From assembly GCA_030622125.1 (NCBI GenBank), contig JAUXGM010000118.1:1-6856 (forward strand): 6,856 nucleotides of DNA. Reading direction: 5' to 3'. Position numbers and translations under genes: made by a program. Of this stretch, positions 6,333-6,856 are shown piece by piece. Under the pieces are notes generated by a model. It was not told where the DNA came from, made no database searches, and was given only the letters and a program-made list of their open reading frames with translations. The stretch's first letter is position 1. Every line of letters begins with the position of its first letter. This DNA is from a bacterium (GTDB taxonomy: Bacteria > AUK180).

Positions 6333-6675
6333 TTAAAGACTTCTATAAAAATTCCATAACAAATTACCAACTTCCTGTCTTAAATTTTGAAGTTTCTTAT
6401 GAATTTTCTCGTTAAAATATTCCAATCTTAATGAAAAATCTATTAAATATTCTGTTTCTGCAAGTGAGCCTAATGCGATATTTACAAATTGTCTTAACTC
6501 TTTTTTCCCTTGTCTGCCACACCCTTCTACAATATTTGTAGGAACTGATAAAGCTGCTTTTCGTTTTCCACCTTTAACCTTTGAACCTTTCAACTTTTGA
6601 ACCTTTTTTTGTTTTCCATTATTCATCTGCTTTTTGCCATACAATTAATTTCTTATATCCTTTCTTTTCTTTCAT
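6333..6675 (-). pseudogene. Broken four-helix-bundle (23S rRNA IVS-family) gene
   Basis: From the ATG at 6675 the minus strand encodes MKEKKGYKKLIVWQKADE and then TAA (6619-6621). This matches the start of the family, whose first helix normally reads like 'f.dLevwqkA.el'. The remainder continues in another frame, from 'RKAALSVPTNIVEGCGR' to 'WNFYRSL' and TAA at 6333-6335, matching helix 2 onwards. Roughly 25 residues between the halves (end of helix 1 to start of helix 2) are missing and replaced by low-complexity repeat DNA. The downstream part forms an open frame of 97-103 codons from a TTG (6644) or ATG (6626), with a Lys-rich translated-repeat N-terminus and no good ribosome site. It is probably not functional. 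Intact relatives are small proteins of about 120 residues, found as inserts in 23S rRNA genes or free-standing, with uncertain function. The residual homology is clear; non-function is inferred. Confidence 0.8.
6563..6618 (-). repeat. Low-complexity insert flanked by 8-bp direct repeats
   Basis: The 8-mer GTTTTCCA occurs at 6563-6570 and 6611-6618. The 40 bases between them read, on the minus strand, as a GGTTCAAAAGTTGAAAGGTTCAAAGG-type tract (given here without its ends). The arrangement resembles an insertion with target duplication. Removing one copy plus the insert (48 bases) does not restore the gene, so a deletion must also have occurred. Confidence 0.55.
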
Positions 6676-6698
6676 TCAGTCTTTTTCCTCTTCAAATT

Positions 6699-6711
6699 GG
6701 TGTCTGGTGAC
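6699..6711. repeat. Right arm of 13-bp inverted repeat around four-helix gene
   Basis: GGTGTCTGGTGAC is the exact reverse complement of 6318-6330. It lies 24 bases upstream of the ancestral four-helix start codon and about 30 bases downstream of the -10 box of the minus-strand promoter. Confidence 0.65.
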
Positions 6712-6740
6712 CTTGTATTCTCATTTCGTACCTTTTTTAT

Positions 6741-6769
6741 ATTATAATCCAAATTTCATTTTTTGTCAA
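6741..6769 (-). promoter_or_regulatory. Perfect-consensus sigma70-type promoter
   Basis: On the minus strand TTGACA (6769-6764) is followed after exactly 17 bases by TATAAT (6746-6741), a full match to the housekeeping consensus. Transcription would start near 6734 and run through the broken four-helix gene into the secreted beta-propeller gene, leaving a leader of about 440 bases for the latter. No better promoter is seen directly upstream of 6292. Confidence 0.8.
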
Positions 6770-6856
6770 CAAATTTTTATACTTCCTTTCTGTTCCAATG
6801 CCTGTAAATTTAGGGACGGTGTTTCGATTATGCCGATTACAAATTGTTTACTCCGA

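Overview
The window is a strongly AT-rich bacterial segment with two converging transcription units separated by about 55 bases. No rRNA, tRNA or CRISPR array is visible. A secreted protein with a C-terminal 'YPNP...GxxV...SGVYxF' sorting-type domain, long membrane-fused glycosyltransferases and REP-like or low-complexity intergenic repeats all suggest a diderm of the Bacteroidota/FCB type or a candidate phylum (Cloacimonadota, WOR-3, Omnitrophota or similar). That placement is inference; the sequence does not fix the taxon.

Bases 1-452 hold no gene. They contain an 18-bp palindrome, a GC-rich REP-like hairpin, a GTTCAAAA-type low-complexity tract, and an inverted repeat that can fold in two alternative ways. 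A -35/-10 pair then ends six bases before the first gene, so that transcript looks leaderless.

Bases 453-3975 (+) are a two-gene operon with an 11-base overlap. The first gene encodes a cytosolic sensor-like protein with PocR-like, GAF-like and HD-GYP domains, and the HD-GYP has lost several catalytic or metal-binding residues. The second encodes an 11-pass membrane domain that resembles WecA/TagO/MraY polyprenyl-phosphate sugar-1-phosphate transferases but lacks their catalytic aspartates. It is fused to an apparently intact WecG/TagA/CpsF (GT26) glycosyltransferase. Together they look like a ligand- or nucleotide-responsive regulator coupled to a lipid-linked glycan glycosyltransferase. This degenerate-sensor plus pseudoenzyme-GT26 pair is the best candidate here for something undescribed.

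Bases 4031-6292 (-) encode a secreted protein: signal peptide, seven 55-residue SBBP-type repeats (a probable seven-bladed beta-propeller), three carboxypeptidase-regulatory-like beta domains and a C-terminal T9SS/FlgD-like sorting domain. A perfect-consensus sigma70-type promoter lies at 6741-6769, about 450 bases upstream. Between promoter and gene sits a broken four-helix-bundle (23S rRNA intervening-sequence protein family) gene. It is flanked by 13-bp inverted repeats and interrupted by a low-complexity repeat of the kind also found at 190-228.
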